A stretch of 64,000 bases of DNA, taken from NCBI RefSeq assembly GCF_965363235.1, contig NC_134841.1, positions 54,457,078 to 54,521,077 of the forward strand, written 5' to 3'. The notes beneath the pieces are model-generated. The model worked only from the letters and a program-made list of their open reading frames with translations. It was not told the origin of the DNA and ran no database searches. Below, piece by piece: positions 47,973 to 59,640 of this stretch (the stretch's first letter is position 1; the number at the start of each line of letters is the position of its first letter). A program made the translations under genes and the position numbers. This DNA comes from Mytilus galloprovincialis (taxonomy: Eukaryota; Mollusca; Bivalvia; Mytilida; Mytilidae).

Positions 47973-48048
47973 CACAGGCACTCGTCTCAGAATTTTTTTT
48001 CCTATATACCTTTATTTAGGGGGGAAAAATCTGAGACGAGTGCCTGTG
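47973..48048. mobile_element. 76-bp hAT-type micro-MITE
   Basis: Perfect 19-bp inverted repeats, CACAGGCACTCGTCTCAGA and its complement, surround a short T-rich centre. The 8-bp direct repeat CCTCAGTT flanks it exactly (47965-47972 and 48049-48056). Eight-base duplications and CA(G)-type ends are typical of hAT elements. The open frame 47850-48194 runs through it. Confidence 0.85.
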
Positions 48049-48439
48049 CCTCAGTTTCAGAATCGACTAAGCTCTCCATCAGGATATTTATATGTAATCC
48101 ATCAAGGTATTTATTATATCACAATTTTGCTTTAAATAATGATGGAAAGGTTATAAATATTAGTCGCAATAGGTTTTCTTTCCAGTGCCTTTGACCAATG
48201 CAGACAATTAGCACAACCTTCACACCAAAATTTATCATTTTTCTGGAATGGAATTTTCATTTCCCTCAAAATACCTTCTATTTTTAAATGCTCATAACTT
48301 TTTTATTAGTGCAAGTTTTTGGAAAAACTAAATTGTTTGTTAAAGTAGAAACATTAATGAATTTAAATCAATAATAAAATTTTCCAAAAGAAGAACGCAT
48401 CATTGTGTAATTAAGGTTACTTTTCTAAATTCATTTTAA

Positions 48440-49001
48440 ATCACATAAATTCCTACCCAGAATATTTGAGAAAAATCAATGAAAAGTTCAAAACTCAACC
48501 TACAGTTTTATGCATCCTTGGCTGTCATAACATTACTATGCTACAAATGGATGAAAAAGACAAGTTGTTACTACAAGAGATCTTGAGAATGAAGCTTAGC
48601 GAAGATGCAATTAGTAGTATGCAGCTTTACAACACCACCAACAAGAATGAAGCTGTGCACAGGTCTTTGAGTGTGAATTTACCTAAGAATGTATGTAATC
48701 TTCTCAAGAGACATGGAGGCCAGATTGGCATCTGGAATTCACAGAAACAACAACATGCCAGGAACCTCAGCAAAGCATGGATAAAAAGTTTACCTACAAG
48801 CAAGACTATGGAAAAAAACTGAAGTTAAACATAGATGTCTTACACATTGTTACACAGAGTGGGGAAAAAATAGTGGAACATAGAGAGGCCAAGCTAAAAA
48901 GTAAAGAGCAAGATGTTTACAGAAAAGGACAGTTGGACCCAGTGCCTGCCTTTCTTAGCCATAGTACTAACTGCAAGAGAAAACTACCACCAGCACCATA
49001 G
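48440..49001 (+). pseudogene. DNA-transposon transposase C-terminal fragment
   Basis: The frame gives MQLYNTTNKNEAVHRSLSVN, LPKNV and GGQIGIWNSQ, then in another frame KKFTYKQDYGKKL, HIVTQSGEKIVEHRE and YRKGQLDPVPAF. The N-K-N/C-E-A-(V/F)-(N/H)-R-(S/A)-(L/I)-S-V-x-LPKNV block is typical of the C-terminal part of large Mutator-like or Kolobok-like transposases seen in invertebrates. The frame changes near 48780. Nothing of the catalytic core is present. A TTAA-type MITE lies just downstream. Confidence 0.5.
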
Positions 49002-49179
49002 ATGAGACAGCAACCCAGCAACTCAACCAAAGGTCCTTTTAAGGACCACCCAAATCCTTCAAAAAGATATGTGAAATTGGTGTTTACACCAATTAAATAA
49101 AGTAAACATTTAATTTAATATTACTTAGGGGCAGTTTTTTCTTGTAATTTTGCTCAATATTTTGGAATAAGTCCTTTAA

Positions 49180-49868
49180 GGATGTACTTAGGTGAGGTAA
49201 GGTGAAAATTAATAAATTAAGAAGTTAAAATTGATGCTGGTAGAGCATCAGTCAAGGATAAAAATAAGCTAAAAATATTGATAGGTCATGGACCTCCTTT
49301 TCGAGATATTTGAGATTTAAAATATGGTGGGAAAAGGCTGACTCGGACTTTTACTTATACATGTATTTGCATTGGTATTATTAGGTCTCAAAACAAAAGA
49401 AAGAAAATTAAGAATCTTCTAAAATTTTGGTAAATGACCTTTCATGAGCTATTAAGTCTTATATAAAAAGATAAGGCAGCAACCATTTGATTTTCTGGGG
49501 GGGGCTATAGTTTTTTTGGGAAAAAAAAGTTTGTTTCCAGTTTTTGGAGAAAAAAATAATTTGTTTTTGATTCTGAGAAAAAAAAATTGTTTGTTTCACC
49601 CTCAGCTGCCACTATATGTAATGCTAAAATTGAAAGAAAAAAATTGTTTTCGACTTGTCGCGAAAAAAATAGATTGTTTTTCGCCACCGGCGAAATAAAA
49701 AATTTGTCCAGAAAAAAAAACCATAGCCCCCCCCCCCCCCCCGAAAATCAAATGGTTGCTGCCTAAATGGGTGTTATGGGGCAAAATATTTTACATTGTA
49801 TTGTATGGAAAAACACCAAGGAGTCCGAACATTTGACACAAATTCCAAAACCTCACCTAAGTACATCC
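49180..49868. mobile_element. 689-bp TTAA-flanked MITE
   Basis: Inverted ends GGATGTACTTAGGTGAGG and CCTCACCTAAGTACATCC are perfect, with TTAA on both sides (49176-49179 and 49869-49872). The body contains a second MITE. It belongs to the TTAA-using class, as does the 4.1-kb element at 28026, but has a different terminal sequence. Confidence 0.85.
49475..49763. mobile_element. 289-bp MITE nested in the TTAA MITE
   Basis: The ends GGCAGCAACCATTTGATTTTC and GAAAATCAAATGGTTGCTGCC are perfect inverted repeats with TAA duplicated outside (49472-49474 and 49764-49766). A 3-bp TAA/TTA duplication with GG ends fits PIF/Harbinger. The interior is a chain of TTGTTT and GAAAAAAA blocks, with G and C runs near the ends (the C run at 49729-49742). 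Open frames on both strands here are low-complexity artefacts. Confidence 0.8.
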
Positions 49869-49879
49869 TTAAATGATTT

Positions 49880-50660
49880 AAATGAAATATTTCTTGGCAG
49901 AATGAGTAGGAATTTGCTCAAAACAGAAAAATTATGAGCCCCTGATTTGAGATTTGCCGCAAAAGTTTCAACATATAAACTTAACAAACCCAAAATATGG
50001 TAAAATAGGCATCAAAAATTATTTTCCAATCATTTACTATAAATTAACAATAAAATATCTTTGCATTTCAAATTTGAAGCAAATGGTGCAAATCAGGAGA
50101 CCATATTGTCTTCTTAGGTCGGAGAACACAGTTATTTTCCTTAAAATTGTCTTTCAAAACATATTAATGACAATTAAAAAAAAATCCACCTGCTCTTTTC
50201 CGATAAGATTTGGTGTGCATAAAGTTTGACTTTTATCCCAAAACATACCAAAAATTCAGAAAACTCCAGCTGCTCATTTTCAAACATAAGGACACCGGTA
50301 TGGATAAAGCCAGAGAGCTTCCGAGAAGGGAAAATTCCACCTTTATTTTCATTAGGGCAAGGTTCCGGTGCAAAAAGTTGACATGCATTTTACACAACGA
50401 ATTACAAATATTTTTAAAGTCTTATCTTTTACCTAAATACAAACAAATAGTAAAAAAAAACAGTCAAGGAAAAAAAATTAAGAAAACATTACAAATGTAA
50501 GAAATATAGACCCCCTTAATTTTACTGATACATCATTCAAGTGTAGAAAAATTACATTTGTCTTTCTGTAAGTATATCCTCGGAACAAGAAAATCTTCAT
50601 CAAACACTGACCGTACAAGGGCTGTATAGCCAGACAAGGTCGTTAAAAACTTCCATTTGT
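49880..50660. other. Unassigned, possibly old transposon body
   Basis: AT-rich with two overlapping plus-strand frames (49954-50229, 50210-50500) of lysine-rich composition and no recognisable motif. Nothing further can be supported. Confidence 0.3.
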
Positions 50661-51462
50661 TGTTCATTAAACATAGCTGTGAGAACAGAGCTTTCTAAAA
50701 AAATGCTAAGCTAAGAGATAACTTTGGGAAGGTGTAAAAGGCAATACAGAGATACAAGATACGAGATACGAGATACAGCGATACAAGCATACAAGAAACG
50801 AGATACGAGATATGAGAAACAATTATAAGTAATATGAAAAAAATAAGTCAAGTGTGTTGAACTACACTAATTTCATTTAGACAAACTGTTAAAATTGTAA
50901 ACTCTGGGAACTAATAGATAAATTTGTCAACATCAATTTAAAACACAAGCATTACAATAAATAAAAGCTTCTGAAGATTATACAATTTTATTTGAGGTTA
51001 TTGGCCTGTGCCATAATTTGATACTACCATGGTCAAACATAAAAATTCTTTAGTGATTTATTTATTTAAAACAGATAAACATCTTGTTAATTATATAAAT
51101 GTAGACTATTTCAACATAGATTTTTAAATTGATTTCTTAATCATTTGTTTATTGTCATCTTATTTAAAAATAATAAAGTCATATTAATATTCACTATAAC
51201 AATTATGTTTTTGTGTACCTTATAATTTGTAAAAGACTTTCTGTTTTCTACTGGAGTTAAAATGACACACACAAATACTTCTGTGGAATTTTATCTCATT
51301 CATCTTTGTGAAATTATGCTTTAATGAGTTATCTGTTAACTATTTTTTTTTCACAATCATAAAAATTACCATTTAACAATTGGGTTAAAACTAATTTATA
51401 AGGGTCTGGAGTGTGGGGGTGGGGGTCTGTTATTCTGTAAACATTTAATTTTCACCCCTTTT

Positions 51463-53305
51463 TATACGACCGCAAAAAATTTGCATTCGTATATTGCTAT
51501 ATATCACGTCGTCGTCGTCCGTAGACAGATTGGTTTCCGGACAATAACTTTAGTTTAAGTGAATGGATCTCTATGAAACTTAAACAAAAGGTTCAATACC
51601 ACAAAAGGAAGGTTTGGATTGTTTTGGGGGGTAATGGTCTCAACCGTTCAGGAATTAGGGGCCAAAAAGGGGCCAAAACAAGCATTTTTCTAATTTCTGG
51701 ACAATGACTTGTGAATAAAATTTTTGATTGCTATGAAATTGTACCACAAGGTTCAATACCACAAGGTTCAATACCACAAGTAGAAGGTTGAGATCGATTT
51801 TGGGGGTAATTGCCAAAACCGTTCAGGAATGAGGGGCCAAAAAGGGGCCCAAAACAAGCATTTTTCTAGTTTTCAGACTATAACATGTGTTAAAGTGTAT
51901 GGATATCTCTTAAATTGTACCACATTTTACAAATATAAAATTTCTTAACAAATTTGGGGGCGGGGGGGGGGGGGGGTAAAAAAAAATGGGGGGCCAAACT
52001 TTTTTTTCTTCCAGATTTATGAAATTACCAGTTTTTTGGAAAAAAAATTGGGGGTAAAATATTTTTAGGGGTGGGGGGGGGGCAATTTTTTTTTTTTTTT
52101 TAAATTTAAGGATTATTCACAATTTATTTTGCTATTTCTTTGTCTATAGTCTAAAAACAGAGGATTGGACTTCTGCAGTCGTATCTAGCTGCGCTCGGCG
52201 AAAAAAAATAATCTATTTTTTGAAAGTGATTTTTTACGCATTATTCTCTTATTTTTTCCCATGTTTTTTTTAATCTTTAAAAAATAGTAAAAACATTCTT
52301 TAAAATGAATGAGAACAGCAAGGTTTTCTTTTGATTTTGTGTTGATGTGTATTCTGCATGATTTAAATGTTAAAGTTTCTTGAAGTAACATGTCCAAGTT
52401 TTCACCAGTTCTTTCCAGTGAATTTGACTACATGACGATAAATAACACATGCTATTAAACATATAATTTACACCACCCCACCCCACTCCCCCAAAAAATA
52501 AATTGTTAAGAAATTTTAATTTTGTAAAATATGGTACAATTTCAGAGATATCCATACACTTTAACACAAGTTATAGTCTGAAAACTAGAAAACTGCTTGT
52601 TTTGGGCCCCTTTTTGGTCCCTCATTCCTAAACGGTTTTGGCATTTACCCCCAAAATCAATCTCAACCTTCTACTTGTGGTATTGAACCTTGTGGCAATC
52701 AAAAATTGTATTCACAAGTTATTGTCCGGAAACTAGAAAAATGATTTTTTTTTTACCACAAAGAAAATGTTGGGTGTATTTAGGGGTAATTGTCTAAACC
52801 ATTCAGAAATTAGGGGCCAAAAACAAGCCTTTTTCTAGCTTTCAGACAATAACTTGCAGTGTATGGATCTCTCTTAAATTGTACCACATTTTTCAACAAA
52901 AAAATTGTTACGGTTACGTTTCATCAAGATTGATCCATCTGTTTAGATGTTAGGTTTAAAAGACTTGTTGCCACATATTATATATTAAAACTAAGTAAGT
53001 TCAATAATCTCCATTGAAAAAAAACCAACCAGAAATATCCGAAGAGTTGTCCTTACAAGACATATTGACAAACAAACGGACGGACAGACAAAAGAACAAA
53101 CCGATAGACGAACAGATGGATGAACGGAAATCCAGAAGGAACGATGGACGGACAAATGGATGGACGGACAGGGTGATTCATATATATACCCCTAATTCTT
53201 TTTCTGGTGTATAATTACAATCTAAATTCAGACCTGTATCAAAGTTGAAAACTGTTCAGGTTTTGACCTGTGGTCATATCAAGCTGTTCTAAGCGAAGCA
53301 CATTT
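51463..53305 (-). repeat. CGTATAAA-family repeats, reverse, with internal inversion
   Basis: The terminus TTTATACGACCGC is at the left, followed by GTCGTCGTCGTCC and tandem units. One 5' end (TCTGCAGTCGTATCTAGCTGCG) is at about 52195 and a second (GACCTGTGGTCATATCAAGC ... GAAGCAC) at about 53300. The part from 51748 to 51958 recurs inverted at 52487-52700. A stretch of ACGGACGGACAG-type tetranucleotides (53085-53170) lies near the right end. Confidence 0.55.
51748..52700. repeat. Large inverted repeat with G-rich apex
   Basis: Arms of about 210 bp (landmarks CCACAAGGTTCAATACCAC on the left, GTGGTATTGAACCTTGTGG on the right) surround about 530 bp. The left arm ends in a run of 15 or so G (51961-51976) and the spacer holds further G runs (52070-52083); the right arm begins with CCCACCCCACTCCCCC. 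These could form G-quadruplexes or a long hairpin. Confidence 0.7.
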
Positions 53306-54029
53306 TTACTAATTAAAAAGATAAAGGTATATTATTTTGCATCAGAGGCCAATCCATAACTTTTTAACTCCCCTCTCCCCCAAGGTAATTATTTCAACTT
53401 AAAGGTCATTAAGAAGCAGAAACATATTGACGACTGAATACTGATGAATGGTGATAAAAACAATAAATTTCTTCAGTTTATTTGAAGGTCATATAATGTT
53501 GTATTCACTGTTGATAAGGAGTATTTAGTGCTTTCTTGACCTTTACATATGCATGCACTTTTTAAGTATGACATCATTCAAAAAACGAAAAGGGAATATT
53601 CTTGTGAAGGGAAACACAATCATTGCACAGAAGTAGAAAAAAAGACTTTTATATATTTGTATAAAATGAAATAACAATGGTTTTATTAAAGTCTAGTCGT
53701 TTATTTAGATTTAAGGAATATTTAATATCTTATCAAGAAATGAATTTTAATTAACCCAATGCAATACCCCAATCAAAAACAAGGTGTAAATTATTTCGAG
53801 TATTCTTGTTAATTACACCATAATGTCGTTAGTGTATTGATACCCTGCTATTATCATGCTTTCCCGTAAAATAAGGTAAAAATCCTGAAAAAAAACGTTT
53901 TACATTAATCATAATATCTTGTTTGTACATAAGATACACCTACTTGGGTTAACCCCCTCATGGTGTATCTATTATAATACATACACTATATAGTACCTGC
54001 CGCGAGACGGGAGGGTGTAATTTTACTGG

Positions 54030-54290
54030 TTGTCGCTTGTTGCTGTTCCTCATATTTGTTTTTCGTTTAAAGTTTTTTAAATAAATCTGGCCTTTGGTTT
54101 GTCCTGTAGGAATTGTTTTACACTTATTTTGGGGCCATTTATTGCTTACTACAAGTCTTTGCAGTGTGAAGCTCCATGTTGAAGGCTGTGACATATGATT
54201 ATAACCTATAATTGCTTATATTTACTTCTATACATGTATGTATAGGTCTTGGACGGAGGGTTGTCTTATTGGCAATCATACCATATCTTC
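54030..54290 (-). repeat. Family R copy, reverse
   Basis: CTCATATTTGTTTTTCG, CCATGTTGAAGGCTGTG and GGCAATCATACCATATCTTC in reverse orientation, inside the MULE-like element. Confidence 0.65.
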
Positions 54291-54674
54291 ATGTGTTTAT
54301 ATGTATAAAAATGTTAGGTAGATATTTCTGTTAATTTTGCATATGCTGACTTCACAGGGTCTGATAGTGTTAATGAACCAAATGTGCAATCATGCACTAT
54401 TATTTGAATATATAATATTTGAAATTTATGTACGTTCAGCCACACATTTTACACCCACCATGGCAGACATGTTTATTCACCTTTCAGGAACAAATTAACA
54501 ACACTTAAAAAGGACATTGACAGGAACATATCTGCAAAGTTTGGTGAAATTATATTTAGTGGTTCTCAAAACAAATATCAAATCATGAAAACTTAAGGAA
54601 TGACACAGACGACAGACTTCAAGTGATGACAATAGCTCACAGTGTAAAAGTCTAATAATAAGAAAAAAACTTAC

Positions 54675-54747
54675 CTTTCATTTCTCGTTCTGGTAAACCC
54701 CTAAGGGCTTCTGCATAAGTTTTCTTTAAAAAAAATTTCTTCGACAT
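54675..54747 (-). CDS. First coding exon candidate of the MULE-like element
   Basis: The minus-strand ATG at 54747 opens MSKKFFLKKTYAEALRGLPE, then REMK, and is followed by a consensus donor G/GTAAGT. The exon is 73 nt and ends in phase 1. It lies about 750 bp inside the element's right terminus, where a transposase gene would be expected to start. I found no convincing next exon, probably because later repeats occupy the interior. The family is not recognised. Confidence 0.45.
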
Positions 54748-55664
54748 GTTGCTTTGCTGAACCAGTATCTAGCAGTGGCTTATTTATTGTCCAACATTGG
54801 AACCATTCCCATAACCTCAGTTTATTATATTTTTAAGATGTAAAGTGACACTATTAACCTCTGTACTGTTTCAAAATTGTTTAATTGCTGACATTGTGAT
54901 AAAAAGTTTACTGATAAAAATGCAATTTTATTACCTTTTCCACATACACTTTCAACAAATTGTCAGTATATTTTTTTATTTTTGAAAGGGACCTATGGTT
55001 TGTTAATTTGATATGCTACATTTCATGAGTGTTACAAGGTTGTGTCTTAAATATTGAAAAACATAAAACATTTTTTTTTTAATTCTGATAACAACAATTA
55101 AATGTATACATATTATGTCATTAAGATAAATATGATTCTTCAATTCAAAATAACTGAAATAATTGATAGATATTCATCAATGCAAGTTTTTATCTTGCAA
55201 GATCTGTCACCAAATAAGCAATTTTATATAATTTTTTCAAATGAACCATAGAGAATTTAAAATTATTTTTTTTGCATAAGACTGTGTCCTCTTTATGCCA
55301 TTGTATTAGAATAACTGAAATTTGTAAAAACATTAATATCAATGATTAATGCATTAACAAGTTTCATGTATTTCCATAATATACATTTTTTTAGCTTTAA
55401 TTAATTATTATATAATTTTCAGTTATTTTGTATCTCGTATCTCGTATCTCGTATCTTGTATCACTGTATCTCGTATCTCTGTATTGCCTTTTACACCTTC
55501 CCGATAACTTTATAGGAAATGTAATTAAACATATGCAAGATTTTATGTCTTGGCAAGAAAATGAAAAAAATAAATATCTTCTTTGCCCATCAACCTCAAA
55601 AGAAGTAGAAAGCTTAGGGTCCTATTTTAAACAGGCATTAGAACTTAGGACAGGGGACTCTTAA

Positions 55665-55670
55665 TTTATT
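55665..55670 (-). promoter_or_regulatory. Candidate polyadenylation signal for the micro-exon array gene
   Basis: AATAAA on the minus strand, about 255 bases after the stop codon of the candidate terminal exon, in A/T-rich sequence. Confidence 0.3.
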
Positions 55671-55925
55671 TATAAAATATATTTATATATCATATAGATA
55701 GATTGTGTTGCTTTTTTACTTTTTTTTGTTTTTATGGTTTTGTTTGTTAAATGTATTTTGTGTATTATTTGTCACAAACTTATTGTTCAGAGTTTACATG
55801 ACAATAAATATTTGAATAAACTTTTACATACATTAACTTTAATGTATATCAAGACTATACATACTCAATTTCAGACCAAGCAGACAATAAATGCACCAGC
55901 AAATGCATATCTTGCACCCCTACCT

Positions 55926-55961
55926 TCACACCAAAATTTTATCATTTTTATACGACGCACC
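55926..55961 (-). CDS. Candidate terminal exon of the micro-exon gene
   Basis: The last monomer on the left ends in a normal acceptor (CTGGCAG). The 36 bases after it read GASYKNDKILV and TGA in phase 0, the phase used by the array. Its opening GGTGCGTCGTAT resembles the repeat exon start GGCGCGACGCAG, so it could be a diverged repeat exon that became terminal. This is inference; no transcript evidence is available. Confidence 0.35.
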   Translation of the reverse strand, partial: GASYKNDKILV

Positions 55962-56149
55962 CTGCCAGAAAAAAAAGCAACATTAGACATACACAAAGGG
56001 AACCATTAGACATACACAAAGGGAACCATTAGACATACACAAAGGCCTTAACAGAAAACATACCGTTAAATGTGCCCTAGGCCACACGACCTAAAGGGAA
56101 AAAAAAAGGAACCATTAGACATACACAAAGGCCTAAACAGAATACATAC

Positions 56150-56176
56150 CTGGAATTCCTCAATCTGCGTCGCGAC
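56150..56176 (-). CDS. Representative micro-exon of the array
   Basis: One well-formed unit given as an anchor. Acceptor CTAGCAG, exon GTCGCGACGCAG plus ATTGAGGAATTCCAG (V-A-T-Q-I-E-E-F-Q), donor GTATGT. If the first AG of TAGCAG is used, the exon gains CAG and the peptide an extra Q without a frame change. The next unit starts exactly 88 bp to the right. Confidence 0.5.
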
Positions 56177-59100
56177 CTGCTAGAAAAAAAGGAAAGACAA
56201 CATTAGACATACACAAAGGTCTTAACAAAAAACATACCTGGAATTCCTCAATCTGCGTCGCGCCCTGCCAGAAAAAAAGAAAAGACAACATTAGACATAC
56301 ACAAAGGTCTTAACAGAAAACATACCTGAAAATCCTCAATCTGCGTCGCGCCCTGCAAAAAAAAAAAAAAGGCCACACGACCTAAAGGAAAAAACAAGAA
56401 CCATTAGACAAACACAAATGTCTTAACAGAAAACATACCTGGAATTCCTCAATCTGCGTCGCGACCTGCTAGAAAAAAAGAAAAGGCGACATTAGACATA
56501 CACAAAGGTCTTAACAGAAAACATACCTGGAATTCCTCTATCTGCATCGCGACCTGCTAGAAAAAAAGAAAAGGCGACATTAGACATACACAAAGGTCTT
56601 AACAGAAAACATACCTGGAATTCCTCAATCTGCGTCGCGACCTGCTAGAAAAAAAGAAGAGGCGACATTAGACATTCACAAAGGTCTTAACAGAAAACAT
56701 ACCTGGAATTCCTCAATCTGCGTCGCGACCTGCTAGAAAAAAAGAAAAGGCGACATTAGACATACACAAAGGTCTTAACAGAAAACATACCTGGAATTCC
56801 TCTATCTGCATCGCGACCTGCTAGAAAAAAAGAAAAGGCGACATTAGACATACACAAAGGTCTTAACAGAAAACATACCTGGAATTCCTCAATCTGCGTC
56901 GCGACCTGCTAGAAAAAAAGAAAAGACAACATTAGACATACACAAAGGTCTTAACAGAAAACATACCTGGAATTCCTCAATCTGCGTCGGGCCCTGCCAG
57001 AAAAAAAGAAAAGACAACATTAGACATACACAAAGGTCTTAACAGAAAACATACCTGGAATTCCTCAATCTGCGTCGCGACCTGCTAGAAAAAAAGAAAA
57101 GGCGACATTAGACATACACAAAGGTCTTAACAGAAAACATACCTGGAATTCCTCTATCTGCATCGCGACCTGCTAGAAAAAAAGAAAAGGCGACATTAGA
57201 CATACACAAAGGTCTTAACAGAAAACATACCTGGAATTCCTCAATCTGCGTCGCGACCTGCTAGAAAAAAAGAAGAGGCGACATTAGACATACACAAAGG
57301 TCTTAACAGAAAACATACCTGGAATTCCTCAATCTGCGTCGCGACCTGCTAGAAAAAAAGAAAAGACAACATTAGACATACACAAAGGTCTTAACAGAAA
57401 ACATACCTGGAATTCCTCAATCTGTGTCGCGCCCTGCCAGAAAAAAAGAAAAGACAACATTAGACATACACAAAGGTCTTAACAGAAAACATACCTGGAA
57501 TTCCTCAATCTGCGTCGCGCCCTGCCAGAAAAAAAGAAAAGACAACATTAGACATACACAAAGGTCTTAACAGAAAACATACCTGGAATTCCTCAATCTG
57601 CGTCGCGCCCTGCCAGAAAAAAAGAACAGACAACATTAGACATACACAAAGGTCTTAACAGAAAACATACCTGGAATTCCTCAATCTGGGTCGCGACCTG
57701 CTAGAAAAAAAGAAAAGGCGACATTAGACATACACAAAGGTCTTAACAGAAAACATACCTGAAAATCCTCAATCTGCGTCGCGCCCTGCAAAAAAAAAAA
57801 AAAAGGCCACACGACCTAAAGGAAAAAAAAAGAACCATTACACATACACAAAGGTCTTAACAGAAAACATACCTGGAATTCCTCAATCTGCGTCGCGATC
57901 TGCTAGAAAAAAAGAAAAGGCGACATTAGACATACACAAAGGTCTTAACAGAAAACATACCTGAAAATCCTCAATCTGCGTCGCGCCCTGCAAAAAAAAA
58001 AAAAAAGGCCACACGTTCTAAAGGAAAAAAAAAAGAACCATTAGACATACACAAAGGTCTTAACAGAAAACATACCTGGAATTCCTCAATCTGCGTCGCG
58101 ACCTGCTAGAAAAAAAGAAAAGACAACATTAGACATACACAAAGGTCTTAACAGAAAACATACCTGGAATTCCTCAATCTGCGTCGGGCCCTGCCAGAAA
58201 AAAAGAAAAGACAACATTAGACATACACAAAGGTCTTAACAGAAAACATACCTGGAATTCCTCAATCTGCGTCGCGCCCTGCCAGAAAAAAAGAAAAGAC
58301 AACATTAGACATACACAAAGGTCTTAACAGAAAACATACCTGGAATTCCTCAATCTGCGTCGCGCCCTGCCAGAAAAAAAGAAAAGACAACATTAGACAT
58401 ACACAAAGGTCTTAACAAAAAACATACATGGAATTCCTCAATCTGCGTCGCGACCTGCTAGAAAAAAAGAAAACACAACATTAGACATACACAAAGGTCT
58501 TAACAGAAAACATACCTGGAATTCCTCAATCTGCGTCGCGACCTGCTAGAAAAAAGAAAAGACAACATTAGACATACACAAAGGTCTTAACAGAAAACAT
58601 ACCTGGAATTCCTCAATCTGCGTCGGGCCCTGCCAGAAAAAAAAGAAAAGACAACATTAGACATACACAAAGGTCTTAACAGAAAACATACCTGGAATTC
58701 CTCAATCTGCGTCGCGACCTGCTAGAAAAAAAGAAAAGACAACATTAGACATACACAAAGGTCTTAACAGAAAACATACCTGGAATTCCTCAATCTGCGT
58801 CGCGCCCTGCCAGAAAAAAAGAAAAGACAACATTAGACATACACAAAGGTCTTAACAGAAAACATACCTGGAATTCCTCAATCTGCGTCGCGCCCTGCCA
58901 GAAAAAAAGAAAAGACAACATTAGACATACACAAAGGTCTTAACAGAAAACATACCTGGAATTCCTCAATCTGCGTCGCGACCTGCTAGAAAAAAAGAAA
59001 ACACAACATTAGACATACACAAAGGTCTTAACAGAAAACATACCTGGAATTCCTCAATCTGCGTCGCGACCTGCTAGAAAAAAAGAAAAGGCGACATTAG

Positions 59101-59640
59101 ACATACACAAAGGTCTTAACAGAAAACATACCTGGAATTCCTCAATCTGCGTCGCGACCTGCTAGAAAAAAAGAAGAGGCGACATTAGACATTCACAAAG
59201 GTCTTAACAGAAAACATACCTGGAATTCCTCAATCTGCATCGCGACCTCCTAGAAAAAAAGAAAAGGCGACATTAGACATACACAAAGGTCTTAACAGAA
59301 AACATACCTGGAATTCCTCTATCTGCATCGCGATCTGCTAGAAAAAAAGAAAAGGCGACATTAGACATACACAAAGGTCTTAACAGAAAACATACCTGGA
59401 ATTCCTCAATCTGCGTCGCGACCTGCTAGAAAAAAAGAAAAGGCGACATGAAACATACACAAAGGTTTTAACAGAAAACATACCTGGAATTCCTCAATCT
59501 GCGTCGCGACCTGCTAGAAAAAAGAAAAGGCGACATTAGACATACACAAAGGTCTTAACAGAAAACATACCTGAAAATCCTCAATCTGCGTCGCGCCCTG
59601 CAAAAAAAAAAAAAAAAAGGCCACACGACCTAAAGGAAAA

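Larger units (their letters stand above)
50726..55502 (-). mobile_element. 4.8-kb MULE-like element with 9-bp target duplication
   Basis: Inverted ends GGGAAGGTGTAAAAGGCAAT and its complement continue into a GATACGAGATAC minisatellite on each side. The direct repeat GATAACTTT flanks it perfectly (50717-50725 and 55503-55511). It carries a first-exon candidate on the minus strand (54675-54747), a large inverted pair of CGTATAAA repeats and a family R copy. A transposase core was not found, so it is either non-autonomous or has lost its core to insertions. Confidence 0.8.
50672..55664 (+). pseudogene. Coding fragment split by the 4.8-kb MULE-like element
   Basis: Left of the insertion the frame reads ENRAF, a TAA, KNAKLRDNF. 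Removing the element and one 9-bp duplicate joins this in frame to IGNVIKHMQDFMSWQENEKN, YLLCPSTSKEVESLG and SYFKQALELRTGDS, ending in TAA at 55662. The continuity supports a former coding sequence in which the element landed. I do not recognise the protein; it is charged and helical in character. Coordinates span the insertion. Confidence 0.5.

Noticed and set aside
49505..49784. Open frames on both strands rich in N, F and K
   Set aside because: They are low-complexity translations of A/T runs inside a palindromic MITE.
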